Positions 11,219 to 26,200 of a DNA stretch of 64,000 nucleotides are shown here, piece by piece (the first letter of the stretch is position 1; every line of letters begins with the position of its first letter). A program made the translations under genes and the position numbers. The DNA is from Branchiostoma floridae. Lineage: Eukaryota > Chordata > Leptocardii > Amphioxiformes > Branchiostomatidae. The notes beneath the pieces were generated by a model that had not been told where the DNA came from, ran no database searches, and was given only the letters and a program-made list of their open reading frames with translations. Location of the stretch: assembly GCF_000003815.2 (NCBI RefSeq), contig NC_049992.1:14738603-14802602 (forward strand). Reading direction: 5' to 3'.

Positions 11219-14200
11219 CTGTAGACGAAACAAAACAAGGGAGTTTTTAACCTTTTCATTCGCCATATCGGTACAAAATTAAAGCCCTATAGTCACCAAG
11301 CTTCACATCATTCACTTCATTCTCAAGTTAAATCATTCTCAACTTAAAATGACCAATTGACCTAAATGGACGTATGACGTCAGCAACGAGTCAAAGGTGC
11401 CCGGAAGTTGGCAGCGGCCACCGTCTCCGGAAGAGGTATTGTTGATAGCCTTTGACCCGAAAGACTATTATATTTATGCACCTTTAAATCTAACTGACGA
11501 TACGACCTTTCATAACATACACGTAAGCCCCATTGTATCAGTAATATAGTTGTTTTAACAAGCGTACAATTGTTTTGATAAGTAATAGTGCAACGGACTA
11601 CATTTAGCAGCCCCATTCATTTGTCTAATTCTCATTTGACACGTCTTGGTTTTCAATTTTTCCTGCAAGCTTTTTCCAATCTACCGTTTATGTTATTTGA
11701 TCAACCTATCTGTGTAAATCCATTACTTGACAATTACCTTCATTCGCCTTGAGGAAAGAAACGTAGTTGGAGGGGAACAGGCCTATCCTGCCCCTCAGGT
11801 AACCCAGGCACCAGCCGCCATCTTCCCCCTCCAGCACCTCGATGACGTCATCAATCTGGAGGCACAGCTCGTTCTCCTCGATCGGAAGGTACGGATAGAG
11901 CACCTTAGCGTACCTTCTCTCTGTCATATCAATATACGAGAAGAACAGGAGAACATTATAAAACAGATATCATGCCAAACACAAATATTTCATCATTGAA
12001 ATTTGTGTGCAGTTTGAAAGAATGGTAGTTCAATAAACATTTATGAAATACAAAACTGGTTTTATTTTACATTACTTGAGATACGTAACTTACCTTGTCC
12101 CTTCTTGGACTTTCTCATGGTTCCAATTCCCGTGTTCATGGGTGCAGATAGTCGGGGCTTGGCTAAGCAAACAAACATAGTTGGATTCGCATTTGTTTCA
12201 CTTATTTCTGACTTCATTCTATAAATATCACACCAAGATACATTCTCCTACGCAGTGCCTTGCCCGTGACCTATACAATATACCATAGGGAAGCTCTGAG
12301 AAACTGGGCTGAGGTTTCCAATATTGTGGGCGTGGCCTCTAACCATCTGTCAGCCAATCCGAGACTAGGCGTTATCTAAGAAAACGCGTGGGCAATTCGC
12401 TGATTGGTTGTTAGCTGACAGCTGGAGAGAGGCCACGCCCACAAAAGGAGAAATCTTACCCCGGCTTAGCAGAGCATTCCTAAATAATACTGTAAAAGCC
12501 ACCTCCGAAGTTTTACGTAAGAGAATGTCCAACATAGTGAAAATACAAAGACTGATAGTCTCCAGTACTCTAACTACCGTTTAGATTTGACCGTGCATTT
12601 CAATCACAGAAGATAATGCATGTCCTTGTATTCACACGGCGTTGCTGATTGATTGGCGATGAGGAGTTTTGTCAGCCGTCGCCAATCGATTGCCGATGTA
12701 CAGGTTAGCAGCTTGAGATATGGCACATCATAGATATTGACCCAACATATATAATGCAGCCTATACCGTTCTCAATAATGGGAAATAAATTTTATCTTAA
12801 TGTTAGATAATCGATAAGCCTCTAGCAAAATACCTCTATCTCACTGCACCTGGGGCGCCGGTGCGGCACTGCGAGGTTCGAAAGATTACTCAAAGAACTT
12901 CAGAGAATTTTTATACGTTTGGTGTATTTTGTTGTCTTCTTTATCGTACTTTTACGTATCACGCAATATCCATATCATAAAAATATCGGCGAAAATAATG
13001 CAGTGCAGCAATGAACAAACCCCGCACTGCCACACCGGTGCCCCAAGTGCAGTGAGACACCACCTTTAAGGCCCCACTCTACTAGATGGCGGTCGCGCCG
13101 CGACCCACATTGGATGTTTGTAACCCTTCATTTCATAATTGAAATATCTTGCAAAATTTTAAAGTATGACTGAAAAGACGTGCACACGTAGCGTAAAAGA
13201 TACGTTATCTATCTATGGCATTCGTTGAGCCCTCAAACCACGTCCTCTGTCACAGTGCCAACTGTCACAGAAATGGAGGAAGGAAGTGATACTGTAAATG
13301 CAGAAATGTTCGCGGTGGATTAATGTTCGCGGTTTTCGCGGCGACCACTTCACCGCGAACTTAAATCCACCGCGAACATTTTTCTATTAAGGTATTACAC
13401 TGCATGCAGTCGATGGTGTTACCGCGAAATTAAAACCACCGCGAAAAGTCATTTTTCCCGCTACCGCGAAATTAAATCCCCGCGAACTTAAATGCATTTA
13501 CAGTGCTTTGCACATGCTTCTGGAACTGGAAAAGCCATACCTGGAACCTTGGGTCCCTCCTCAGACTTCTCGTCAGTCTTGTTCGGCTCCCTCTTCCCCA
13601 GGTTGTAGTAGAAAGCGAACTTTGTTTTCTCTGCCCTGTGGCGGCGCCGCCGGATGTAGCACACCAGCAGGATGAAACAGAGGCTGACCCACAGGAACCC
13701 CACAGTCACTCCGATCACTATGGCAACCGTGCTCATATCAAGGCCTTTGGCTGGTGCTGTGGGTGTACACATTTGCATAATTAGTCCTAGTTTGTTCATC
13801 TGTTCATACATTTGTAGTGGCTAGTGACACTTAGGTCAGTAAGTGTATATTGCTGATTCAGGAAATGAACGTATTCTTACAGGCAGAGGTTGCTAGCAAG
13901 CAAGGAGGTTAAATTTCTTTAACCCCCTTGTAGCAAGTTAGAAGTTATTACCCTTCAATATACTCGAGGCACCTCCTTGAACAAGGTGCGCTGCCAACGC
14001 ACTTGTGTCAAGCTTGCGTCACTGCGGGGTTCGTTCACTGCGTCACTGTTTTGTTATTTTCTCTGACTGATAATTTAGATATTGCGTAATACGTAAAAGT
14101 ATGACTTAGAAGACGACAAAATACACAAGAAGAAAGAAAATTAATTCTTTATCTTAAATTCGTTATTGGAACAGGAGGTCAACTGTAAAGCTGCAACAAG

Positions 14201-17200
14201 CTAAGCCACAGGAAAAGTTGTTAGTCGATCCCAGTTGCTTATCTTGTTAAAGTCTAGCTTATTGTCTTCAATGTATTAAAAAATTGCACTGTTTCACTAG
14301 AGACAGTGTGTCAATGATCGAGTACCAAAAGACATTATTGTACTGACTGGTAAAAATTACATGTAAGTTCTAGTGATGTTTTTCTGGTAACCTTGAGTTA
14401 GTTCTTTAAAGATGGCTACAGCTACCACTTTTAATCACCGTGAAGGCAATACTAAGTCTTGCACTTAACCAATATAGTTAAGAATGTTTCGACCGGATCT
14501 TATTTTCAAGAAAATCGTCATAAACATTTCATCAAGAAAATTGTCCGAATCTTGTCTTCCAAACACGATCCAAATTTAAAGGGGAAAATCCAATCTATTC
14601 CCCCTTTTTCGTCTTAAATTCTGAAATCTGAAGACGAAAATCTTCATATTAAAGTCTAAAAAGACTACGATATAAAAAAAGTAAAGACACTGAGAAATCC
14701 AAAAAGACAATTCTGGAAATGTACATTGCCCAACACTTACGGCCAATGGTGAGAAACACCGGTTTGGCATCCGGTTTGTCTATGCCGTTCCAGGCTTTAC
14801 ACATGTAGGAGCCTGTCTCGTTCATCCTGGTGTTGTGTAGTACCATGGTACAGGACCGCAGGTCACCGGACACGGACTGCAGCTTGGACGGCATCACCAC
14901 TCCGTCTCTCGTCCATGTCATGTTGGGGAGGGGGTTCCCTTCGGCGATACACTGTAGCGTCACGCTCTCTTTGGCTGGGACCGTGTGTGCTTCGGATATG
15001 CGTATGATGGCTGCATTGTCTTTGAGGAGCGCAAGAGAACAGAACAATCTATTACACATCATCTACTACTCTAGATTACACTTTGTAAGTCGATCATTCA
15101 GACCCGTCTGCTTAGTGGTACAGTGGAAGCGACTTAATTGCACGTCGGATAAACGCACACTTCGGTCAATTGCACGGATTTTCCAAATCCCGTGGCGGTG
15201 CGGTACAACTGGGTAACTTCGCATTATCGCACACACCGGATAATTGCACGGAATTCGCTGGCAAATTGGGTGTGCAATTAAGCGGCTTCCACTGTACATA
15301 GGGCATCAAGTTTCCTTTGTTTTTCAGGAGCAGGGTATATTTGTTTGCAGGGAGAGGCTTCCTTTTTAACGTGCTCGAGTCATTTAATCAAACACAAGAC
15401 TCCCATTTTACGTCCCTTTCGTAAAATGGGTGCAGCCCCAACCGTGATCCATGTTGATCCATCTAGGTTTGGACCAGGATACCCTGTTACCAACTAACTG
15501 GAGCCTGGAGGTCAACTGTAAGGATACAATACCAGTTGAGCTACATGGACATCCCTCAGGTATGCTTCAACTAAATTTATATATCATTCCCCACTTATGC
15601 TTAAGAATTGTGATACATTTGTTGTAGCGATATGCCAGTGTACACGTCATTGCATACGATTGAGAAATAGAACTTGACAGGCAAAAAATGCAGTCAATGC
15701 AATCTGCACAAGACCGTTGACTCACATAATACGTTCAAGGACATGGCGCTTTTAATATCCTTATCCTTGGCCGGGTGGCTAACTGCGCATGTGTATTTCC
15801 CAGCATCCGTCCTGTCCACACTGCGGATGACGAGGTTCGGCGACTTCAAAGTTCCCGCCGTGTACTTCAGGTCATCCGGGGTCAGCCTCTCTATGGGGAC
15901 GCCGTTCTTTTGCCAGGTGAGTGACGTGATGTTGGGAAACCCGTTTCTGACGGCGCACGTCAGGGTCACGCTCTTGCCTTTTGTGACGACATGGGGGTTT
16001 GATGGGCCGACCCGCACTGTCGGTGGCACTGAGGTGAGATAAAGGAAGTCATACTGTAAATGCAGACATTTTCGGGATGGTTTTATATTCGCGGTTTGCA
16101 AATTTACCGCGAACTTAAAACCACCGCGAACATTTTTCCATGGCAGTAAGAGACTACAGTGCATGATGTTACCGCAAATTTAAAACTACCGTGAACTTCA
16201 TTTTTCCCACTACCGCGAATTTAAATCCCCACGAACTTAAAGGCATTTACAGTATATAAAGTTATGTATTGGTAATAACTCCTAGGTCTCGGGATATAAC
16301 GGCCATGAAATTATTGAAAAATGACCGACATCCGATCTCACTAATATCAATATTAAAGGAATTTTGATAGATTTTGATAAGTAGGAAATGGCAATACATA
16401 TACTGTAAGCTGATTATTAGACTATCCAAAATGAATAATGTTCATCGAAAATTGCATATAAAATACATATTTTGGCTTTTAAAGGGCATCGATTCTGAAA
16501 TATGCCGCAGGCCATATCGGCCTTCAAATGATTAAAAAATGATACTGCAATATCATCATTCAACCCACACTAATATTAACCAATAAACATATTTCATAAG
16601 TAAGGAAGAACAACACTTATAGCTTGGGAGGATTATTTCAAATGACTAACTTTGGTCAAATTTTATATAAGGCAATTGCAAAGGTAGCAATACATGTAAA
16701 CTCCTCTTATTTGCATTAAAATGAACGAAATATAATACATATTGACCATGCATATGGCCAGTGCAATACCATCAATCAACCATTATCAATATAAAGGAAA
16801 TGACACATGGTGATATGTAGAAAAGAGCAAAATGTAAGAGGACTTTTGATATTAACTAACTTAACCTGAAAATTTTATTAAAACTATACAAAATGGCACA
16901 TGCAAGTTGAATCCGTACATAAGTCGTAAGTAACATTTATTTCTCCAGTCCGTTATATGTGACACTATTTTACAGAAGGCTACCTCTAAGAGAAAAGTCG
17001 ATAAGTCTCTATTGAATTGGGCACTTCGAATAAATATTTCAATTCCATCAGATAAGTGATGACTGGAAGTCATAAGATATTCTTGGTCCTTCTTTGGGTA
17101 ACTTTTCTTGTATGTAACTCACAAAACGCGTAGATGAGATTTTAACTTAACTTGAAATCTACGGAATGTAATTTTCTGCCAAATATCAAAAACATTATGT

Positions 17201-20200
17201 TTATGATATCTCAAACATTATTAAATGGATACAAAATCCTTGTAGAAGTCTTGCACTTGGATCCATCTTTAGTACGTTACATGATGAAATATCAGCAAAA
17301 ATAGATTTTCAACCTAAAATCCATAATCATCATACAAAATCACGTCAGCTGCACACATAACTCATATTACACCGGAAAGCCTTTTACAAATACATATGTA
17401 TTGACTATTTTTATTGACCCACAGCAAATGATATTATTTCCTGCTCAAATATTCTTCCTAACCCGTACGGTTGCTATCCCAGAATTATATTTCATCAATT
17501 CCTCAATAATGTCATTACAACACTTCTAAATTCTCAACACGACGGTTCGGGTCACGGTAAAAGGGAAATTATTGGAAACATCATCCATTGGGTACAGCGC
17601 TGATTAGTTTTATTTCTATTGACCAGTGGTGGAGGTACAGGGGTCAGTGGTGTGGGTGAGGACCTCTTTGGATTTGAGTCGACTTCATCAATAACAAGGT
17701 GCAGTGCATGCGAGAAGTCAATTAGGTCGCGGTAGATGAGACGATAAACGTTAAATAATGCAGGCGACATTTGTAACTCCACCTCTACGCTCTCCATTAA
17801 TGCCAGCCCGGGTGCCATTACTTGTGAGAATGAAAGTGTATTTATTGAGCCTTCCACGGGTTTATCTTTTGATTTAATCTGTATGGAGCGAGCTCGGATT
17901 GCAGGACCTAATTTATCCGTCGGATCGATGAAAGCTATCTACGCTGGACAGCGAGGCTAGGTCTGAATCAGAATTGCACGGTAACTGTCTGACCCGCCAA
18001 CCCAATCTCCCCTTCTTTACCGACCGACTAGAACGTAAAGTTTGCAGCCTCGCCCGTGAAATTACTTTGCACTCCAATATATATCGTCGCGAATTCGAGC
18101 TGCGGGTATGAAATTATTTCACGGGGCTTGATTTGTTTTGTAACTCTTTAGAGCAAACCAGGTGTGAACAAGCCCCTTCATGATATATGAGAATCGTTTA
18201 CACGGAAGGCTGAGTTTTCTTTTAACCTGATACAAATTATGGCTAACGGCAAGCTAGGGATGATGGCAAACGTTGTGAGGGGTCAGAGGTGAACAGGAAA
18301 TCATCTTGTGTCGGTAACATCGTAGTGACGGAAATCAAATCAACACTTCGGTGATGTTACTTTTAAAGGTGGCACGTCCTTCGCCACATTTAAACTTACT
18401 GTGTCAGAACCAATTCAGGATGCTACATTTTATTTTCCAATATTTTAACCATAAAGTCACAAGGTCACCACTCGTCAAGATTTCACAATGACCAAAAAGT
18501 TTTCTGACGTTTGGTAAAAACTTGGTGAAAACTTCAGATAACTTTTAAAACTACATATGGTTCAGAATAGAAATAAAAAAAAGTTTTATAAAAATGCTGT
18601 TGTTCTTGCAACTAATTCGGAAGAGTATAATGTCCCAGATTTCCAATACAGAGAAGCGTGATGTCTATAATCATTAGCCAAATGACGTTGAGCAAAAATA
18701 AGGCAAAAGAAGTAATGAAGACACACTGGTCATATTTTCTCCATACAGTATACACCATCTGTGAGTTCTCCATATAGCAACAAATGCGGTCAAGTGTACT
18801 AGAGGTTTGCCTGTTAGTTTCAACATGACCTCAGAAACGTTTAAAGGTGTATAGGATTAGACTATCTATCCGTTATACAGTACTTGTCTCGCTCATGCGT
18901 CAGTTTGATACTATTTATACATGATAATGCCTCGCCCATTCAATGGTTTATTCGGTGGTTAGAGGAACAGACATAGACTTATGTCACTATATACACCCCA
19001 GGGTGGACTATTGACCCATACGGTGTTTTGGTTATACAGAACTTGTCTCACGCATGTGTCAGTTTGATAAATTGAAATGCTTCACTCACTCAGTGGTTTA
19101 TTCGGTGGTTGTAAACAGCAAAGGATCGGGCATTATGACACCGCATAGACCTAGGGCGGGTCAATAACCCTTCATTAATTACACATCAGATAAAAGACAT
19201 TAGAACTCTCTCAAAACTCACCCATGACCACCAGCTCGACCTGTGCCTCCGTTGTTTGTAAGTCATCAGTGGTTAACTTCAGCACGTAGGTCCCGGCGTC
19301 TTCCCTTCTGGTGTGATCCATTCGCAGGGATGCCTGCTCCTCCAGATGGACCCTTCTTCCATAGTTCCACCCGGAGTTAAACACTCCCGTGTTGGGGTTG
19401 AAGAGGAAGACGGGCCTCCGTTCCTTGGTGTTGGCCCTGTCGATGACGCTCCACTCGATGAGGTTGATGCGTCTGTTGGTTGAGTAAGCGGCGGGAAGGA
19501 CGACACCTTTCCCGACTATTGCGTTCACGCTTCGCGGTAAGGTGAGCTCTATCCCGGGCTGGCCACGAACAACTGTACAGAAACAATCACAAGAAATCAT
19601 TGAAATGATTTCAAACATTAGACAACAATTCAGTATAGTTTTCTCAGTTTCAACCCCATATTATTCTTTTTACATATCATGTTATGACAACCTTACTGCT
19701 GTCTTACCAGATTCAGTTGTCAATGCTGTCAATCAGTTTAAGGCTAGACTAGACAAACACTGGGAGTGTCGAAAGTATGCCACATGAAGAAAGAAGATCA
19801 GGACACTACAGGCTGAAGTCTTCTATCCTGGATGTGGTATAAAGGTCTTCTTCATTCATTTGTTAAATGAATTATCCTATTAATGAAAACTTGACCTACG
19901 CTTAATAGCAATTACCCAAGCAACTGGATCTTGAGTAATTGGTAGCTGGCATATCTTATTACATGGGTGTCTAACCTTTGAAACACTGACGTATATCTGT
20001 CCTAGTGTGACAGTACGACAAGTTTACTTTATGCTGAGAAAATCAGGTTGTCGAAACGTGTGTAAAGAAAAAAGTATACAAGAATATAAAGAATGATGAT
20101 AAGGTTGCGTACTGAGGAAAGTATACATATATGAATTGGTTTACCAAACCGACGAAACTATTTTTATTACGGGTAAGACTGCGACAAGAGTACTAGTTCT

Positions 20201-23200
20201 GTAAAATCACACGCTATGAATGTGTAAAAGGACATATTCATATTTAATATAGCTCGCTTTGGCAAACCATCTGAAAGATGAACATAATTCCAATAATACG
20301 GTTTTATTACAAAGTTAAAGAAATCTTGATCTTGAAGTATGGGCGCATGCTGCTTTCTTCTTACAAGCATTTGTACTGCCATTGGGCAAAATTAGAATCA
20401 AAGCAACAGACCTGACACAAACCAATTAAAAGAACTCATAAAGCTGGAAAGATTTGTATCTAGAAAATTAGCACCCCATATCCTTTATGTAAACTCCCTT
20501 CCTACATCATCTATCAGACATTAACACCTATCGCAAAGCAAATACAGACACTAAAACTTTATCAGGGAACACGCACTACTTCAAGCAGAAAATTTCAATT
20601 AAATCATACCGTTTTATATGGGCAAATATATGTTTATGAACATATTGTGCAGCCATAAAGAGAGCATTGAGTTGTCTCATGGGGTTTAGTATTAACGTAT
20701 GGACGCGTTTCTATTGTGTAAATGTAGCAACCGGGCAGACATAGTTGCTGGTCGAACACAAAGGAGTATTTGATCAAACCATAAATTGTTTCGTCAGCCG
20801 TAATGTGCCACATGGGTCAGTCAGAGGTCGAGTAGAGGCCGTTCATCGGATGAAGTCATTTGCAATCACGTCCATATCTCTAGACAACCGGGCTAGGTGC
20901 GCATCCTCAGATGCATATCTCTCATGCACCCTTCTGATTGAGTAAAAAACATTCTTTCAATCGATTCCTACCCACCCACACCATTTTCTAAACTCTTTCT
21001 AACCCTTTATACATTACTGGCAATCACTGAGGTTTGTTTAATTGGGACAGAGTGCCCTCTTGAAGCGGTTTCCGCATGGGTACCACACTGGGTAGAGAAA
21101 GTAATGTAACTGACAGTGAGGAATGGATAAGCTGCTGATGCATTATATCCATGCATTACTGCCATGTAGAGTAATGTCGGAGAAGGTCAGCAAGTAATGG
21201 GAAATGCGTGTCTCTTGATATTTCCCCGGATCGAAGGTTCCCCAGTTTCTGAGTCATAATGTCTAACTGATGACGAACTGTACCCTGGAAACATGCATGT
21301 GCTATATTTTCATACTTTAACTTTACGATAATGGAGAATAAGGATGCATATGGTACAATTTTATACATGAAATAAGTTCAATATAAAGTTTTAAATCAAA
21401 TAACATGTCAATAATTGTACCTCAAATGCGACAGATAAAGTGCGGTTCATCGTATATGGTACCATGTATGTTGATAATTTTGGAAGACGTAAAATTTCTC
21501 TCCTTGGGTTTATGAAAAGCAATGATTATTATTATTCCCAATGCATTTTAATGTAACGACTATAGATAAACCCAGGAGATCCTACATTTTCAAAATTGCC
21601 AAGAAGCAGTCAAAACCACATACGAGACTATGGTAATTTTACCAACATGTTTTTGTAAACATGTATTTGTGGTGACCTGTACTTCACTTTGCTGGGTAAA
21701 ATGTACAGTAAAGCTCTTCATTTATCGAAAAAGTAATGCTGGTTACAGTACTAGAATATATGCAGGAGTAAGCATTTCACTTAGTCCCTTGATCACCCAG
21801 ATCTAACCGCCGTGTAAAATCATTTTCTTGGAATCCGCGGGCGCGTCTTACAATCTCACCATCAGCAGATCAACAGGTTCGGGTAAATCTGAAGCTTTTT
21901 CGGATCGTGAATGACCAGGGCAGCGGTAATTGATGACGAGGCAGCTCGGAACAGACGTGCTGTGGGTCGGGCCATCCATTTGGATGGAGAGCTTTCTCAG
22001 CTTCGATTTTTGAGATTACCTGGATGGAGAGACTCAGCTTAGAAAATGGCATCGCTTCTTCAATCTCGACGCGTGGAGGTTAATGGAAGAGAAAAATCAT
22101 TCCTGTCTGTACCAGGAACGTATTAACTGAGTTTCTCGATTCTGTAAGGTGTTTTTAATGATAGTTTATAATTAAATCTAAATCCCACAGTCTGCCAATG
22201 TTAGTCTGTGATTCACTGTAAGTCACGATTGCCCGAACATGCAAACGTTAAACAGATGGTTCTGAAAATGCAATCATAGCAAGCGTGGCTCATCTACGCA
22301 ACAAGCGCCATTACTGACTATCACCAGTCGCAGCCGGCTGGGGCATTTCGGATTCTACTTTTCACGGGGCCTACATCGACTTGTTTCCTGTGGGTAAGAG
22401 ATAAGAAGAAAAACATCCTTGTATCTATGTCGTTAAGAAGTCCTCCTAACATAACATGTCGTAAATTCGGACACCTCATCGAGATCAAAGCATCGACCTC
22501 TAAACTAATAAATCTACTAGAATTAACTACTATCGTTACGTTAATCCTTTCATCGCTTTCTAGATCAACTCTAAGACAAGCTACATAGCATCACTTTGAT
22601 GTCTGTGACATTTTGTTCAAGTTTTATGCTTCGCAAGTAACCATAGATATTTCTGGCTACGAGAAATGTCGTCGTAAAATGTATTACAGAGCAGATGAAT
22701 ACCATAACCTTTGCCGCGGGTATATTCCTTGGCGAGGGCGTAAAATTCACGAGGAGTATATTAGATACTTCGACTCTTCCTCGTAACGTTGAACTAGTAA
22801 CCTTACTGTCTGCATAAGCACCATCTTACCGCATATATACCCCATAGATAAAGTTCCCCAGTACGACAGGTACTCATTGTGGGGTCCTTCTTAAGATGCA
22901 GTTCATCTTGATGGCAATGTGAAATGTGTGGACGAAAAGTTCTGACTCTCGTGCAACACTTTTCCACTGAAATGATGAAAAGCATGTTTCCGTCTTCCTA
23001 GGCTAAATTCAATCTCTAAGCAAGCCTCAAAGATACTGCCATGTAAAGTTGAAATTAAACTTTTCGTGTGCTAAACGAATACTTCACGCATGCTGAAAGA
23101 TCAGATTTCGTCTGGTGCCATTCCATTGATAGTCAGGTAAAATCCATAAATTCAATTGGGGCCAGGAAATACCGTCGGAGTTGTTGCATTTTACATAAGA

Positions 23201-26200
23201 AACATATAATTCATGTTATGTGTATGATAAGCGTTTACATGTCCTTAGATTTGGGATATCGTCTGATCAGGTCGATGTTTAATATTTCCGAAAGATTTTC
23301 TGCTACAAACTACTAGGTCCTGAGGCATCCTCACGTTGTTGACAGCCTACATGTGCCAGATAACGCAAAGTGATTGATTTTTTCGAAACAGTTCAAGCTT
23401 CCCTCAGTAGAAGGTCACCTTAGCATGCTGACCGGCGCCGACTTTTACCGTTTGTGGCCAGTGAGACGTGATATGAAACAAAATTAAAGAGGTTGGTCAA
23501 TATTTAGGAACCACATCAAATCTCTGGCACCAGAGTTTATAGTTTTTAGTAGGTCTATATATTGACCAGAGGTAGAAAACATGTAGCGATGATCCTTCTG
23601 GCTATTGATTAGTAGCGAAGTAGTTTAGACACAGCTTAAACATGATTTGCTGGACATACCCTAACTAAAAAAATTGACGTGATTTGAAAATGTGATGTTA
23701 CTTTGCAGCTATGTCCACGTTTTGTCTTATCATCTGAGTTAAGTCATGGCATGATCGTTTTTAATTTTATTCTATGGGCTATAGCTTCCGCACTCTCTTA
23801 AGTTGTGCCCGCACGGCAACTTTAAAACCTCCAAATTCAGTATCAATCGCAAGAAGCTAGAGTATCAGCGATCACTGAGTTACGAGCACCTCAACTTTTG
23901 TGTCGCTGCAATAAAAAAGACAGCAAAAGAGAGTGAGAGTAGTAACTCATCACGTAGAGTCAGAACCGGCTACTGCTACAACATAGTTACCATTCTAAAG
24001 TGTATTCATATTGACGCCAATGATTAACGGTTTAATGTACGCTGGAGACTGTCGAAGATGCCGTATCTGGTAAGCTGACGTGATACCCATATCAATGAAA
24101 GAAGAGCGTTACCAGTAATTGTATTTTTCAGTTAGTTGTTCATCCAATTTTCACAGTTACCCCTTTAATGTCGACGTTGGCTAGAAGATAGCTCTGTTTG
24201 GGAAGATAACGGCACTAGCGTCCTGATAGCATCTACCACGGAACCACAAGCCAGAGACTGAAGTCAAACTGCTAATGGTACTTTTTGATTGAATGATGTT
24301 TAAAGCTTGAGCCACACCTGGGGGAAACCATTACATGAATTTTGAGTAACCCCGTCACAAATCCTGGTCTTAGCTTAAAATGAATCACCAGCGTTTATTA
24401 TCGTACTCGTCACAAAGCAAGACATATCTTAATCCATGAGCACAAGTGCCCATCTCTCCAGCCTGATCTAGGGGACTCAATGGTAAATAACGCATGATGA
24501 CTTTGTTGTTTTAATGTGGTTAGGATAGCACACCGAGATATTGCAGATTTCATTGCCCCGGTTTATTACATTTTATTGGCTACAGTTCATTATAAGTTTA
24601 AGCATAGGATTAATGTTTTAACTATCTCGATATATAAAGCATACACGGCGTCTAGAAATATCAGCGTCAAGTTTTAATTCTTGAATTATTCACTGGAACT
24701 AACTGTCAGAGACCAGACGTTTCTAGCAGTGTTTCTCTCGGGTATTTTATGACAGGGTTTTAGATCATGTAATCCAGGCGCATCTACAGTCTGAAGTATT
24801 AACCTTTCCTCGCTGTCAGAGCACATCTCAGTGTTTTGTCAAAATGTCGCATCCTGTTGTACAGACACACGACAACGTGCTCCGGGGGTTAAGGAAACAT
24901 TAGGAACATGGATTACCGGAGGACTCGCAGTCTCACGGCTTAGAAAATTACACCATGCATCATTTTTTCCCCTTCGATATCGCTAAACTCCAGCCTCGCC
25001 AAAATATTCCACCAACGTCGAGACGTCAGCTTAATTGTGCAGTCAATCGCACCTGTGGGGGAACACACCGCGATAGTTTTAATTTCTCTGCGTTTACGCA
25101 AATGGAGTAAATGTCACAAAGCGGCGCACATCTGCTGCGAGCACGCGTCACTTTAAGCTGAGTTGTCGTATGAATTTGTCATGGCAACCCGGAGCCGAAA
25201 ATGAAAATGGCATTCAATTTTGCTGAAATGACAAATGCACCCCCGGTATTCAGCCTCTAATATATCCCAACCTATCTTGTTTAATGTGTGGAAGTAGTAC
25301 ATCACTTACGTTCCCCGATCGACTGTATCATAAATATACCAAGCATAATTTGATAAGTATGAAATACATAAGCTTCGAATCAGACTCCTATTTTCCTTCG
25401 CCATATTTACTCATCTAGGCTGCCATTTAGAATTGGTTATGAATTAATAAAGATGAACTGTATTTTGTAGCCGCACCCAATGCGTTCCCCGGATATCTAA
25501 TGCGGTATTAATACGGGTAGGCCGACAAAGCGTGGCAAATCAATGGCCTCCCCCCATGTATCATGTCCGTGACAGAAGCAATTACACGGACACAAATCAC
25601 GTAATCAATCACACCACCTTCTCTTCGATCTCTGGCTTTCATTCTTTTTTTACCACATCTTTTTCTACCACATCTTTGCGCTAATGCAGGTTTAGTATTG
25701 ATCAAATGTACCCGGTCACTACTTCATTTGTTCCGCAGTTCAGAATCGCGCTTGTAACTTAGTTTGCTACCTTTCTCTTACTCACAAGCGTCACAAACTA
25801 TTCCAAAGCACATCCTCCTTGTTGGTACATAATCCCATGGATATTGCTTTCTGAACGATATAAGACTACCTAATGCTAAGAGAGTGATCTGTTTTAATTA
25901 TAAACGTGACAGCTATTTTTTGTCAAAACTCCGACTCCCACAATTCTGTATGAATGCAAATTCATTTTCTCAAACAGAGGTATAAAATGCAGTCAAAAGG
26001 AATAAGAACATGGGTATTCTATCCATGCGCTGCCCAACTAACATCATGTCAAATACACTATGGAAGGTCCACATGTCGCAAATATTTCCAGTTTATTAGA
26101 CATAGTAGTGATTTTGACAGCGCCTCCGGAATGATATTTTACGATACGACATGCAATCAAATGGATAATGAACTTGCCATAGCGGCAGGGCCTGCATCCT

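Larger units (their letters stand above)
16029..19221. other. Gene A intron 2 (3.2 kb)
   Basis: Contains a foldback element at 16053-16253 very close to exon 3, a degenerate AT-rich tandem array at 16340-16830, and a two-copy tandem duplication at 18870-19180. A 101-codon open frame on the minus strand (17552-17857) has a proline-rich end but no good donor and no domain. Confidence 0.5.

Noticed and set aside
17552-17857. 101-codon minus-strand open frame with proline-rich end in intron 2 of gene A
   Set aside because: An acceptor-like CCATACAG exists upstream, but the phase would be 0 instead of 1, no consensus donor follows, and gene B has no counterpart.
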